A stretch of 64,000 bases of DNA. It comes from Uloborus plumipes (Eukaryota; Arthropoda; Arachnida; Araneae; Uloboridae). The position numbers were made by a program, and so were the translations under genes. Shown here piece by piece: positions 25,701 to 33,889 of the stretch. The notes below the pieces were generated by a model. It was not told the DNA's origin. It saw only the letters and a list, made by a program, of their open reading frames with translations, and did no database searches. Position 1 is the first letter of the stretch. Each line of letters begins with the position of its first letter. The stretch lies in the NCBI GenBank assembly GCA_038373865.1, contig JAXGGA010001123.1:61001-125000 (forward strand), read 5' to 3'.

Positions 25701-27995
25701 CAAAACTATTTTTAAAATGTGTTATGTATGTTATTGTTACGTTATAATAATTGTTTTTAAAAAATAAAAATTAGAAAAAGTTAATTTTGCATTTTTCTAT
25801 TACTTCATATCCTCCTTTTTTTTCTCTTTTAACTAAATACAATTCAAAAGAATCGGATGCTGAGTGAATGTTTGGTACAAGATCCCTCTAGAAAACATTT
25901 TGAAGTATTGCTTTGGGTCAAAAGGAAGTCAAGAATTTTAAGGATAGTAGTATTTTTCCATAATTAAAATCCTGTTTTCAGAAACATTTCAGAGCAATAT
26001 AGCAAGCACACGTACACCATTGATAATCATTTTACACACCTCAACAAAAAAATAATACTTACATTTGAAAATAATGAAAATTAAAGAAATAAATGAAAAA
26101 GTATGAATCAAGTTTCACAATGTTAGCATACCCAAACGTATATCTTCATGTTTCGCTGCTGCATCCTGTACCCTGCTAACACCAGATTCTGCAGCCTAAA
26201 GATCAATAATAACTTGTGAGATGACTCCCATAAAAATATTATCCACAAAATATTAATATTAAAAATAGCAAAATAAAAGGTATAAATGCTTTGAATAAAT
26301 GAAATATTTTTGCTTTGAATAAAATAGTCGACAATAGCTAAAACATACTTTCACAGTTTAAAAAAAAAAAAAGTTTGGCATGCAAGACAATTTTTAAAAA
26401 AATGTCTACCTCCACCTTGATTGAGTCTAAATCAGTAACCTTAAATGCTACTGAAGCGAGTTATTAGTTGATACATTGTCCAAAACTAATAAATAATATG
26501 GCAATAACTCTCAATTTTTAGGATTTTCTCTTTTTTTTCAAAATGAAATTGCAGTTTTTGTACTGATTTAACAGATTATTATGAAATACAGCAATTAATA
26601 TTTCATCTTAAAAGACACAAATTTCTTTAAAACTAATTGTTACAGTATGCATTTCATATTCAACCATTTCTTAAAGTAAATTTAATGACAGTGAAACAAT
26701 GGCAAACATCAAAGCTACAACAAGGGGAAATAAAAGTTTTATGAGGAGGTGGGGCTTGTTGGACCATGGAACATGTAACTTTTTACTGGAAAATTTTAAT
26801 GTACTATAAATGATTTTTTTTTTTTCATTTCTAACCGAGGAATGCCACTTACAGAATCCTATGAATTGTATAATGAAACCACATGGTATAGTTATATGGA
26901 ACAAATTTTATTTAAGAATCAAATTTTGTTACTATTTTGGCAATGCTGCAACTTTTATGTCTGTAACTTTATTTTTTAAATGATTTTCATAAAAAATGGA
27001 GCAATAAATTGAATTCTTTTACTAAAGTAACTTCTTTTGGATCATAGTAATTTTTAATTTCTTCATTTCTTGTTATAAAGAAAAAAATTATGACAGCATT
27101 TTTTTGACTAAGAGCTTGGGGTAAATTGGAACACTTTTAAAAAACAAAAATTAATCAGCAACATAAAACATTTTCATTTTTAAATTTAATGTGAAGTTTG
27201 GGTGCATATTATGCCCTGAGGCCACAATGCATGGAACTGATCTTGCTCATAAGCTCAAAATAATTCAAAAATTTATTACATTATCAAGAGATCATGACTT
27301 TTTAGACTATCAAATAGTAACGAAACAGTCCTTTTGATTTGACTGAATTGCTACAACATTTTCAATTTCAGGAAAAAAAAATTTAAAAAAAACCTTTCAC
27401 TTACAGTTATACTTATACTTCTTGTAGTATGAAGAGAAACAAAGGCACATATTGCAATAAAAATAGGATATTTTGGGGTAAATCAAGACGTAGTTGAATT
27501 GTTTAGTATGATTACAGTCAATGGATAATCACAAGTATATTTCAATACTTATTTTAATTGTTTTATTCGTAATTTAATTTTTACAGGAAAGCAGGCTGGT
27601 AAAAAAGGTTAAGATATGCTTCCTTAGCAAACAACGGTTTTCCATAACATAATTGGAGTTTTACAATCCAAATTTTTAAAATGTAGAATTCCTAAAGTTT
27701 TCTTAAAAGAAGATTTAAAGGCTTTTGAAATATTTTTTATATGCAAAGAATTCCAATCTTAAGAATTACTTTCTGTTCTAAAGTTAATGCAACATTTTGT
27801 CATCAGTGGGGAAGGGGGGGGGGGGGATCTTGGAAGGACACATACACAACACAAAAAAATAATGATAATAATAATAATAATTACCTCTTTCAGATGTGGA
27901 TACTTTTTTTTTGCTTCAATAGACAGAGACTTTAAATCATTTTGAATGTTTTCCAACAGTTTTTTGTCAAAAGCAGGTTTTTCTACAGCAGCCAT
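4631..27995 (-). CDS. MON2: MON2 homolog, N-terminal ~785 codons in 15 exons (partial gene)
   Basis: MON2 is a large peripheral Golgi/early-endosome scaffold that works with Dopey and a P4-ATPase flippase in endosome-to-Golgi and SNX3-retromer traffic. It shares the DCB and HUS regions of BIG/GBF Arf-GEFs but lacks the Sec7 domain (established knowledge). Coding exons on the minus strand: 27885-27995, 26132-26195, 24234-24361, 23638-23769, 22365-22497, 21296-21402, 19464-19589, 18463-18660, 14530-14654, 13159-13446, 11953-12267, 11174-11358, 8461-8645, 7598-7702, 4631-4785. All junctions are GT/AG and every phase joins without a frameshift. Conserved blocks follow family order, for example [28 protein letters not shown]-like DCB segments, [35 protein letters not shown] and [11 protein letters not shown]. 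The spliced length is 2,357 nt; the remainder lies beyond the left edge. The frame is fully open, so the gene looks functional. Confidence 0.93.
5184..6678. mobile_element. Tc1-like transposon (1.5 kb), full length, TA target site
   Basis: CACTGGTTATCAAAAATTAA at the left matches the inverted right end, and the terminal inverted repeats run about 37 bp with one mismatch (CACTGGTTATC...AAGGAAAAATCACAAAAAT). TA flanks both sides. It encodes one minus-strand transposase (5399-6430) and lies in the MON2 intron between exons 14 and 15. Near-identical ends and an uninterrupted frame indicate a fairly recent insertion. Confidence 0.93.
5399..6430 (-). CDS. Tc1 transposase, 343 aa, with catalytic-site substitutions
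   Basis: Full-length Tc1/mariner transposase that would cut and paste DNA at its inverted repeats. Residues ~1-115 form the paired helix-turn-helix DNA-binding region ([19 protein letters not shown]). The DDE domain follows: FTDESR (D154), a glycine box [20 protein letters not shown] (residues 243-250) and [12 protein letters not shown]. In the usual DD34E layout the second Asp precedes NARPH and the Glu follows NPI; here those positions are N245 and K280, with 34 residues between. Each is one G-to-A change from the expected codon (GAT to AAT, GAG to AAG). The frame is otherwise intact, so it looks like a recently arrived but catalytically dead copy. Confidence 0.92.
   Translation of the reverse strand: MTSRHHLLAELRCIAIGRLEAEQSQTEAARWLNVSPSVVHRLWSQFLTTGLASRRFSQGRPIATTSADDRYLRLCARRRRSATPTRLRSSLAAATRRLVSTSTMCRRLHKGGLFAGQPVICVPLSSRHRRDRLQWAQQHVHWTHDQWRVVLFTDESRCSLESDSRRHLIWRKPGTRYHPSNIRERDAYGRGSVCVWCGISLGGRTDLHVFPRGTINAQIYRDDILDTYVRPYVGAIGDTFLLQDNNARPHRAGIIDNYLEHATILRMEWPARSPDLNPIKHVWDALGRRIAALNPPPQSLAMLATALQDQWLLLPVELIDQISDSITHRCSCCIAVRGDHIPY
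7598..7702 (-). CDS. MON2: MON2 coding exon 14 (residues 700-734)
   Basis: Translates [20 protein letters not shown] then [15 protein letters not shown], matching the invariant [24 protein letters not shown] block. Acceptor ACAG, donor GTTAGT, phase 0 on both sides. Confidence 0.95.
8191..8451 (+). CDS. unassigned open frame on the plus strand inside a MON2 intron
   Basis: Between MON2 exons 13 and 14 a pyrimidine-rich TTTTTAATTTTTTCAG precedes a frame that reads [20 protein letters not shown] then [20 protein letters not shown] and [20 protein letters not shown]. Its composition is less AT-biased than its surroundings and looks protein-like. A GTAACA donor-like site follows ...SAPLR. I do not recognise the family. 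It could be an exon of a nested gene, a transposon relic or chance. Confidence 0.25.
   Translation: MCDPLKEHPFFHVVSLSVDAVAKRILTLNQMEIPELSSMLNHTCNLILPRVLKAKQESAPLRVTGQCLTTSSLYQQHQNTCYEKNG
8461..8645 (-). CDS. MON2: MON2 coding exon 13 (residues 638-699)
   Basis: The family-specific part is [14 protein letters not shown]...GPVM, matching the QQVVAVGQPL segment that precedes the conserved NLQCMR region; the first half is a variable Ser/Asn-rich linker. Acceptor CTAG, donor GTTAGT, leaves in phase 0. The longer frame on the same strand (MSMESPIRQ...) is an out-of-frame shadow. Confidence 0.88.
9009..9512 (+). repeat. tandem duplication, two ~252-bp units
   Basis: The segment AATTTATTTTCA...TTACAGAATAGAGCTTTCTC recurs 252 bp later at over 90% similarity by eye, and a third unit starts at about 9513. 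Each unit contains an acceptor-like TTTACAG followed by an open frame reading [18 protein letters not shown]. The second unit carries a stop (CACCTAGGAT). It lies in the MON2 intron between exons 12 and 13. Confidence 0.8.
9609..9838. mobile_element. piggyBac-type MITE, TTAA target site
   Basis: Starts CCTTTAGAAACCGGG after TTAA and ends CCCGGATCCAAAAGG(T) before TTAA, giving imperfect ~15-bp inverted ends. TTAA duplication is characteristic of piggyBac. It has no transposase. Confidence 0.55.
10533..11047. mobile_element. piggyBac-type MITE, TTAA target site
   Basis: Perfect 13-bp inverted ends CCCATTTATGCCC / GGGCATAAATGGG are flanked directly by TTAA on both sides (10529-10532 and 11048-11051). 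The 515-bp interior has no open frame of note. It lies in the MON2 intron between exons 12 and 13. Confidence 0.8.
11174..11358 (-). CDS. MON2: MON2 coding exon 12 (residues 576-638)
   Basis: Translates [20 protein letters not shown] then [20 protein letters not shown] and [11 protein letters not shown], a very well conserved MON2 block. Acceptor TTTAG. I end the exon at the GTACTG donor after GGAAAAGGAG because the phase then joins exon 13 correctly; reading on would reach a stop 15 codons later at 11130. Confidence 0.92.
11632..11792. mobile_element. palindromic MITE (~160 bp)
   Basis: CAATTGAAGGGGCAAGTG at the left mirrors CGCTTTCCCCTTCAATTG at the right, and the match continues (AATAAAGGGGATATGT / ACATATCACCTTTAT), so most of the element can fold on itself. 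A diverged partial copy of the left arm lies at 11541-11577. No clear target duplication. Confidence 0.65.
11953..12267 (-). CDS. MON2: MON2 coding exon 11 (residues 471-576)
   Basis: Starts [20 protein letters not shown] and [13 protein letters not shown], matching the family block LD--E-P--P-GY-MSVA--CLLD. A long acidic, low-complexity linker follows ([21 protein letters not shown]), then [18 protein letters not shown], corresponding to VN--WCGLLAALSLLLDA. Acceptor TTCAG, donor GTATGA, ends in phase 2. Confidence 0.93.
13159..13446 (-). CDS. MON2: MON2 coding exon 10 (residues 375-471)
   Basis: Begins [20 protein letters not shown], the family's HUS-box-like SFCQSYDM motif, then [12 protein letters not shown]. 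It continues into a Gly/Pro/Ser-rich linker ([18 protein letters not shown]) and then [10 protein letters not shown], the conserved YRG-W-PI block. Acceptor TTTAG, donor GTGAGT, ends in phase 2. The linker is variable between species. Confidence 0.94.
14530..14654 (-). CDS. MON2: MON2 coding exon 9 (residues 334-375)
   Basis: Translates [20 protein letters not shown] then [20 protein letters not shown], matching the HUS-side helices [15 protein letters not shown]...W-R--A-E--H--C-QP-LL. Acceptor TCTAG, donor GTAAGC, ends in phase 2. Confidence 0.94.
15272..17155 (+). mobile_element. hAT transposon relic, 8-bp target duplication
   Basis: Ends TAGAGATGGAACGAAG and CTTCGTTCCATCTCTA are perfect inverted repeats, flanked by the 8-bp duplication GTTTTAAT, as expected for hAT. 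Both subterminal regions are packed with the palindrome CCGAAGCTTCGG (about 15284-15362 and 17049-17146). The interior keeps only the C-terminal dimerisation part of a transposase. It is inserted in the larger element at 14808-17569. Confidence 0.9.
16026..16319 (+). pseudogene. hAT transposase C-terminal (hATC dimerisation) fragment
   Basis: Reads [11 protein letters not shown]...[26 protein letters not shown] and [19 protein letters not shown], followed by [10 protein letters not shown]. This is the hallmark hATC arrangement (P-WW, LA--YL--P-SS---ER-FS-AG). The RNase H catalytic core upstream is gone, so it cannot be an active transposase. It lies centrally in the hAT relic and in the same orientation. 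Confidence 0.88.
18463..18660 (-). CDS. MON2: MON2 coding exon 8 (residues 268-333)
   Basis: Translates a block beginning [20 protein letters not shown] and ending with [36 protein letters not shown] and PYFPI-MRLLR-VS-LI are hallmarks of the family. Between them is a short variable [15 protein letters not shown] linker. Acceptor TGTAG, donor GTAAGT, phase 0 on both sides. The following intron (14655-18462) is enlarged by nested transposons. Confidence 0.95.
19464..19589 (-). CDS. MON2: MON2 coding exon 7 (residues 226-267)
   Basis: Translates [20 protein letters not shown] then [20 protein letters not shown], a near-invariant MON2 block ([23 protein letters not shown]). Acceptor TTTAG, donor GTACAC, phase 0 on both sides. 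Confidence 0.95.
20494..21175. mobile_element. hAT-type element, near-perfect 8-bp target duplication
   Basis: Left end CAGTGCCGTAACCGG and inverted right end CAGGACCGTATTTAAAGGG share the CAG-N-CCGTA start typical of hAT ends. Flanks TTATAATG and TTACAATG match at 7 of 8 positions. There is no intact transposase. It lies in the MON2 intron between exons 6 and 7. Confidence 0.65.
21296..21402 (-). CDS. MON2: MON2 coding exon 6 (residues 190-225)
   Basis: Translates [20 protein letters not shown] then [16 protein letters not shown]. The first part is a variable linker; the C-terminal A-D-G-F-MLFQ matches the conserved A-D-AYMLFQD entry into the next conserved block. Acceptor GATAG, donor GTACG, leaves in phase 0. 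Confidence 0.9.
22365..22497 (-). CDS. MON2: MON2 coding exon 5 (residues 146-190)
   Basis: Translates [20 protein letters not shown] then [20 protein letters not shown]. The block [10 protein letters not shown]...NTA-ATVRQ...VFER is strongly diagnostic of MON2. Acceptor TTCAG, donor GTGAGT, ends in phase 1. Confidence 0.95.
22840..23270. mobile_element. possible pogo-like element remnant
   Basis: After TA the sequence CAGTAGAACCTCATTTATG resembles pogo/Tigger ends, and AGGGTTCTGCTC near 23260-23271 is an imperfect inverted counterpart. The interior is AT-rich without coding capacity. Weak call. Confidence 0.3.
23638..23769 (-). CDS. MON2: MON2 coding exon 4 (residues 102-145)
   Basis: Translates [20 protein letters not shown] then [20 protein letters not shown] and TLSK, the conserved helical part of the DCB region (E-LKLLQT). 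Acceptor ATTAG, donor GTAAAT, phase 0 on both sides. Confidence 0.93.
24234..24361 (-). CDS. MON2: MON2 coding exon 3 (residues 59-101)
   Basis: Encodes the DCB segment [19 protein letters not shown] and [16 protein letters not shown]. The GCDTK and AIQRL blocks are typical of MON2 and BIG DCB domains. Acceptor ACAG, donor GTGAGT; enters in phase 1 and leaves in phase 0. Confidence 0.93.
24813..25140 (+). repeat. ~85-bp tandem repeats with a nested 24-bp triplication
   Basis: Four diverged units share the order CTTCATTTTACCCTC...AAAGCACTTGTGCTCATACC...AAATTTTGTG-CTATGCAAGAGACACA. Within the first unit the 24-mer around GTGGCTATGCAAGAGACACA is repeated three times (about 24862-24933). An (AT)n run follows at 25137-25166. 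It lies in MON2 intron sequence. Confidence 0.75.
26132..26195 (-). CDS. MON2: MON2 coding exon 2 (residues 38-59)
   Basis: Short 64-nt exon translating [20 protein letters not shown], which aligns with the conserved AAESGI-K segment that follows exon 1 in MON2. Acceptor TTTAG, donor GTATGC; it ends in phase 1. It is too short to stand out as an open frame and was found by homology. Confidence 0.92.
27885..27995 (-). CDS. MON2: MON2 coding exon 1 (residues 1-37), start codon
   Basis: ATG at 27995-27993 opens [20 protein letters not shown], matching the family start (K-LLE-x-Q-D-L-x-L-S). The donor GTAATT follows a phase-0 end (...PHLKE). An ATTTAG acceptor sits six bases before the ATG, so the exon begins at 28001 and the 5'UTR is split. 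A (TTA)n run lies directly inside the donor side of the intron. Confidence 0.93.
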
Positions 27996-28000
27996 GATTA

Positions 28001-30776
28001 TCTAAATAACAAAAACAAACATAGAAAATGAAACAGCACAAAAATTTTTAAAATCGAGAATGCAAAAGTTTTAGAGATAAGCATGTTTATAAAAAATAAA
28101 TAAATAAATAAAATTAAACTAAATTAAAAAAAACTACATTATATTTAAAATAGACTTTTATTTTGATAAAAGTGACATTAGCCTAAAGCACATTAATTTT
28201 CAAAGTTCTGGTTATGAAAAATTGGGCAACAACAATGATAGCTTCTCTATGTGCACATGATTTTCAAAGGAAAACTCAAGATCTTTTTTTTTATTATTAT
28301 TAATTGAAATGAAATGTGTTTGAATACACTTCTTGCTAGATTTTTCGTAATTTCTAAGAAGATAGTTTCCCCCTTTTCTTAATGTAGCTTAAGTAAGATT
28401 GGTCATTAAAAGTTGCATTCATTTTGATAAAAGAGACATCAGCCTAGAGTACATTATTTTCAAGGACATGGTAAAGAAACTTTAGACAGATTTACAGCAA
28501 TGGAGAACAGGGTTACTGAAGCAGGCTGATCACCCCAGGCACTGACACATAAGAGGGCTTGACACATAAACTAAGCTTTTGCAGCATTAAAATTTAGTTT
28601 TTTCCATTTTCATTGAGTATTGCTCTTTTTTTAAACAGTTATTAAAATTCTAGCATGTTAGATTGAATTTTTTTTTTTCTTTTTCTGGTACAGAGATTAA
28701 ATTTTCAATTATGTAATAATCAAAATATAGAAATATTCTATACTTTTTCATTCATCATACTTGTACTACAGTTGTTAGCGCAAGTTTGGTGTTTTAAAAA
28801 GAAGAGCAATGTTTAATGTTAATTAATCTTACTGTGTACTAACATATTTTATAACCCGCTTGATTTCTTAATCTTTCAGTGGGAGGAGGGGGGGTCACTT
28901 AAAATTATACGCCACAAGCACTGTTGTCTCTTAAGATGACCCGGGTGGTGGCTTCTATTGTGCACACTTGAGTACATAATTTCTGAACGTAAACTAAATT
29001 GGGTTTTTTTTAAATTCAAATACGTGATTCATAGGCAGCTTGTACAGGGGTGCACAGGGGGGAGACCGCCCCCTCACTTCCGAAAGTAAAGGAGCTTTGC
29101 CCCCTCACTTTTCACGATTATAAAGTGATGATCGAGTAAAAAATGATTTTTTACTCAGTGGATTGATTAATTTCAACAAGATATCAGCTAAAAATTCCAT
29201 AACTTCGGACTTTTTACACATTATTTCATGAAAATGAATGAAAAACAACCAGCCTGGGTGATTTTTGAGGCCATATTTCGCATTTTTTAGAGGTCAGTTA
29301 ATCAGTAATGTTAAAACCCAACACAATATAGAAAAAAATTATCAAAAAAAAAAGAAGAAAATTTTTCAAGGTGATGCTTCGTACCAGCCCCCACATATTT
29401 CTCTTGCCCCCCTCACATTGCTCTTGACCCCCAACTTTTTTGGTGCACCAGCCGCCTATGATATGATTAAATACTCTTCCAGATGGATTATAAATTAATT
29501 TCTAAGAAAATCTCCTCCATTTTTTTAATATGTACCTTAAATTATGTTGGCTATTTAAAGTGCTTGATGTTTCCTAAGAGAGCTTAGATACTAGCTTATG
29601 GGTTACAAAAACATGAGGGTAAAAACACCACTGTACAATCTAATTGCATATTTTTCTTGCACTCCTTTGGAAGGAAAAATTGCCATAATTAGCTACTTAT
29701 CAAAATATTTTAATGTTGACTCTCAGTTAAATTTTGTTACCTGCTTTATGCTTGGTAAGTGAATTACATAGCAACATTTTAAAAGGTATATACTGCCTCC
29801 TCTTTTCATTGTTTTCATGCAGTTGTTACAAAACTATTTTTAAAAAGCATTATGATCCAAGACAGCCGATGCATTCTAATTATACACTTTAATTGGAAAG
29901 AAATAATATAATGATTGACATACTCAAATTCAGAAAAAAGGTTACTAATTTGTTTGCCACAAAAAAAAAAAAAGTTAATAAACAAATTAAATAATCTTTT
30001 TTAAATATTAAGTAATAACTAGCAATTGTTAAGTCATTTTTGTATTCTTACAGTTCAAAAGTTGTTTTGTTTAGCTTAATATAAATATCCTTCTTGCTGC
30101 CAACACTGACTTATATCAAGATTAAACTGGCAGGCTTGGTAAATAGAATAATCATGATCAGCAAGAACATTTTGAGTATAGCTAACAGAAATTTACCATG
30201 TCCATATATTATAAAAACCACTAAATTTATCATGACCAATTATCTCCATTGATTGTCAGTATACTTTGATTCTGTGGCTTATAAAAAATTATATTATACG
30301 TGTCCTTTTTCCATTAACAGCCCAATTGTTTGCACTTACTAGGTGGGTGCCCTCACCTATCACTATTGTACCACTTGATTATTGTACCCTAAAACCTGTT
30401 TAATGAGTGATAGCAAACAGTTTTCCTTGGAATTCATTTGTTTCACTAATTTTACTGACCTTTTGGATTTATAACAAGAAAAAAAAATGTTCTCTTTAAG
30501 ACAAGTCTTTTTATTGCAGTGTGGGCATTGCTAGAATATTTTTTGAGTACACAATGTAAAAAAAGAAAGTCAAAGAATCAACACTTCGTTTGCAGTCATA
30601 GTCTTCTTATAGTTGAAAAAATGATGGCAAAACATTAAACTGAAAAAATTGTTCGTAAAATTCAAAACATTTTCGTCAAATTTTGACAGGGTGTTCAACG
30701 AAACGAAAAAAAAAATCATATGCATTGATAAAACTAAGCATTGAACACAATGAAATAACGCCGGAACACACATACC
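28001..30776 (-). other. MON2: probable MON2 5'UTR intron
   Basis: The acceptor ATTTAG at 28006-28002, six bases before the MON2 ATG, implies an upstream non-coding exon. A plausible donor (GTATGTGTG at 30775 downward, after CTATTGTGCGAAAG) gives an intron of about 2.8 kb. The sequence is AT-rich, has no coding exon and contains the hAT MITE at 29030-29460. The choice of donor is a guess. Confidence 0.4.
29030..29460. mobile_element. hAT-type MITE (431 bp)
   Basis: CATAGGCAGCT at the left mirrors AGCCGCCTATG at the right. The 8-bp flanks ACGTGATT and ATATGATT match at 6 positions, both differences being transitions. The interior is rich in CCCCTCAC runs, has no transposase and resembles common arthropod hAT MITEs. 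Confidence 0.5.
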
Positions 30777-31149
30777 TTTCGCACAATAGATGTTCAAGCC
30801 AAAAAGAAAAAAAAGTTCAGCTCATCAAATGGAAAACGAGTTTCCAGGAAATCTGTCATCACGGATGATCAGCATAAAACACATACTTTTACTTATGCAA
30901 AAACTCAAATTTAAATTTATTTTCAGATATATCTAAACTTAGAAATTCATCACATTGTGTTATTTATCATTTTCAACCAAAATATAAGTAATAAAAAGGA
31001 ACTAATCCAACATCAGAGGCCCAACATACATCAATACAAATACATTAAAATCATCAACCTAGTATTACATTACATTAGGCCCTTAGGCATAAAAAACTAA
31101 TGAGAGTTCTGGAAGCATAAGTCTCTTCGCCACGGTATACAAAATGGGC

Positions 31150-31460
31150 TTGCGTGTCGGATCCAGCTTCTTGTTAAGAAGGGGGTCATTTTCGAAAAGG
31201 AGGCGGGTCAAAGTGCAATTTTCGTGCAAAAATGGCGGGGGGGTTGGCAATTTTTTCGTAATATAAGTCCCAAAAATGAAAATTTGTACTATATTTGGTC
31301 TTATCTATATATGGTTACTTTATCTTTGGTATATATAGGGGCCTTAGGTAAAAGTGTTTATTGGAATCAAATGTCTGTACTATATATGGTTACTTTATCT
31401 TTGGTATATATAGGGGCCTTAGGTAAAAGTGTTTATTGGAGTCAAATGTCTGTGTAAAAA
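31150..31460 (+). repeat. diverged copy of the CGGATCCAGC hAT MITE with a 75-bp tandem duplication
   Basis: From GTCGGATCCAGCTTCTTGTT onward this parallels the left two-thirds of the intact 200-bp MITE at 54837-55036 (GGGTCATTTTCG, GCAATTTT, ACTATATTTGGTC). Its right end is missing and is followed by two near-identical 75-bp units (31306-31380 and 31381-31453) differing by single bases. Confidence 0.7.
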
Positions 31461-31754
31461 ATTTTTTGGAAATCAAAATATATAGATGTCCTGCAAAACC
31501 CTTGAAATTTCTGCAAAAACGTAAAAAATGGCATTATTTTTTTTTTCTTTTTTTTAAATTTTTATGCATAATCTTTTCTATCATTTTTTGTGGAAAAAGT
31601 CCGAGCATTGACATCAAACCTTAGTTTAATTTTTATTTTCGGTATTAAAAAGGTATTTTGACTCTCCTCCCTCCCCCCTAGGAATTTGGTTTATCCAAAT
31701 GTGTAAAAATTCATTTTCAAAAACATGTTTTTAAAAAATCACTTCCTATTGCTT

Positions 31755-33595
31755 TTTAGCCTACTTTCCCGTTAAAAATAAAAAAAAAATACTAAAAAGC
31801 ATTAAAACTGGCTTAATGCATCAAAAAATATCGCCAAGTCCAAAAAATATCGCCAAGTCAAAAAAATATCGCCAAGTCAAAAAAATATCGCCAAATCCAA
31901 AAAAAAGTCAAAAAGAAATAAAAAAGAAAAATGAATATTGAAAAATTAAAAATTGGAAAGTAGGGTATTGAGATGGGGAATTTGTGCGTCTGTCGGTCTG
32001 TCTGTCTGTCCCCCCCCCCCTAATAACTTTTGAATGAACATTCCGATTTGAACAAACTTTTTTTTGTTGGAAAGATCTCGGCGAGTACAGCTCATTCCCA
32101 TATTTGATTTTCGATTTGAACAATTTTTGGTTCAACTTTGAGCCGTTCAAACAACCTGTCCGCGATCTAACTTTTAGTGAACAGTCCGATTTGACAAACT
32201 TTTTTTTGTTCGAAAGTCTTTTCAAGGATACTTCATTCCCGTATTTACATTTTCGATTTGAACAATTTTTGGTTCAACATTGAACCGTTCAAGCAACCTT
32301 TCCCACCTAATAACTTTTAAGTGAACCGTCCGATTGAATAAACTTTTTTTTGTTCGAAGATCTATCAGGATACTTCATTCCCGTTTTTAAATTTTCGATT
32401 TGAACAATTTTTCGTTCAACATTGAACCGTTCAAACAATCTCTCACCCCTAATAACTTTTGAGTGAACAGTCCGATTTAAACAAACTTTTTTGTTGGAAA
32501 GATCTTTTCAAGGATACTTCATTCCCGTATTTACATTTTCGATTTGAACAATTTTTCGTTCAACATTGAACCGTTTAAACAAGCTCCCTTCAAACAAGCC
32601 CCTAATAACTTTTGAGTGAACAGTGGGATTTGAACAAACTTTTTTTTTTTCGAAGGATCTCAGCAAGGATACTTCATTACCATATTTAAATTTTGAACAT
32701 TTTTTCGTTCAACATTGAACCGTTCAAGCAACCTTTCCCCACCTAATAACTTTTAAGTGAACCGTCCGAATTGAATAAACTTTTTTTGTTCGAAAGATCT
32801 CGGAAATTCTCATTCCCATAGTTCGCTTTTTGATTCGAACCATTTTTCGTTCAACGTTGAACCGTTCAGAAAAAACCTTAACATTAGTGCCTACGGGGAA
32901 ATTTAAGTTAAATGTAGATCCTGAGCTTAAAGGCGGATTTCCTTCAAACTAATTTTGTAAGGAAATGGTTTTGATAAATAATGCATGTAAAGTACTTTTC
33001 TGGATAATCTTCTGTGAGAACTGATTCCGACTCCGACTCCGTAAACATGGCGGAAATGCAGTCTCAGAAAAAAAAATTACTGACTGTGCAGACGATTTTT
33101 TGTTCATTTATTTATCTGTTTTGTTTTTATTACTGTTATATTTTTTTAGCAGACGATTTTTTTTGTAACAAAAATTTTTCATTCGCGAGAGCATTTTATT
33201 CTTTATTTATATTTGACAACTGGCAACGGATTAAAAATGAAATTCGAGACATTTTATTAACGAACGAGTTTTTTTTTTTTTCCTTTCTGTGTACTTTTAT
33301 TTATTTATGTATTTATTGAAAACGATTGAGGAATTTTTCTACGGAAGAACTATAACAGTTACATTCTCTAAAACTTGCGAAAAACTTTATTTAGTCGTTT
33401 ATTTACTTTTTACGTGTCTATTTCATCTGATGAGATTGGTATATTTTGCATTTAGAAATCAGCTTTAAGTGCTAAAAAGGTATGTTTGACATAATTTTCA
33501 GTCTCAGATAATCAAGATAATATTGATCAGATGCTAGAATGCCGGTGTCGGATGTACGGGAAAGTAGGCTCGTTTAGTTCTTGACAGAACTTCTT
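31755..33595 (+). mobile_element. dispersed repeat family, copy 1, six ~145-bp internal units
   Basis: Ends AGCCTACTTTCCCGT and ACGGGAAAGTAGGCT form a 15-bp inverted pair. Inside, in order: four ~18-bp AATATCGCCAAGTCA repeats (31824-31898), a TCTGTC/C-run, six tandem units of about 145 bp starting TAATAACTTTTGA-TGAAC (about 32021-32880), and an AT-rich segment to CTTGACAGAACTTCTTG. Another copy lies at 50070-51615. I find no transposase or target duplication. Confidence 0.75.
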
Positions 33596-33889
33596 GTTAT
33601 TTCTTGGTGCGTAAATAGTTGAATAGCAAGGCATATTTCTGTGAAAAAAATATATATTATAGCTATCATATTATGTTTAGTGGTCCTGCCAAACCTTTAA
33701 ATTTGCCATTTTTTGGTTTAGCGTTAAAAAAAGAGGTAGACGATATACAGCTTTGTACGAATAACTGTTTCTGCGCGGAATATACGTTTCTTCTATTCTG
33801 TAATGTTATATAACTAATAACCATCACCCCCCCCCCCATATTAACAAATCGGCCTGTTCCTGGCATTTAACCAAGCAAATATACACGAT

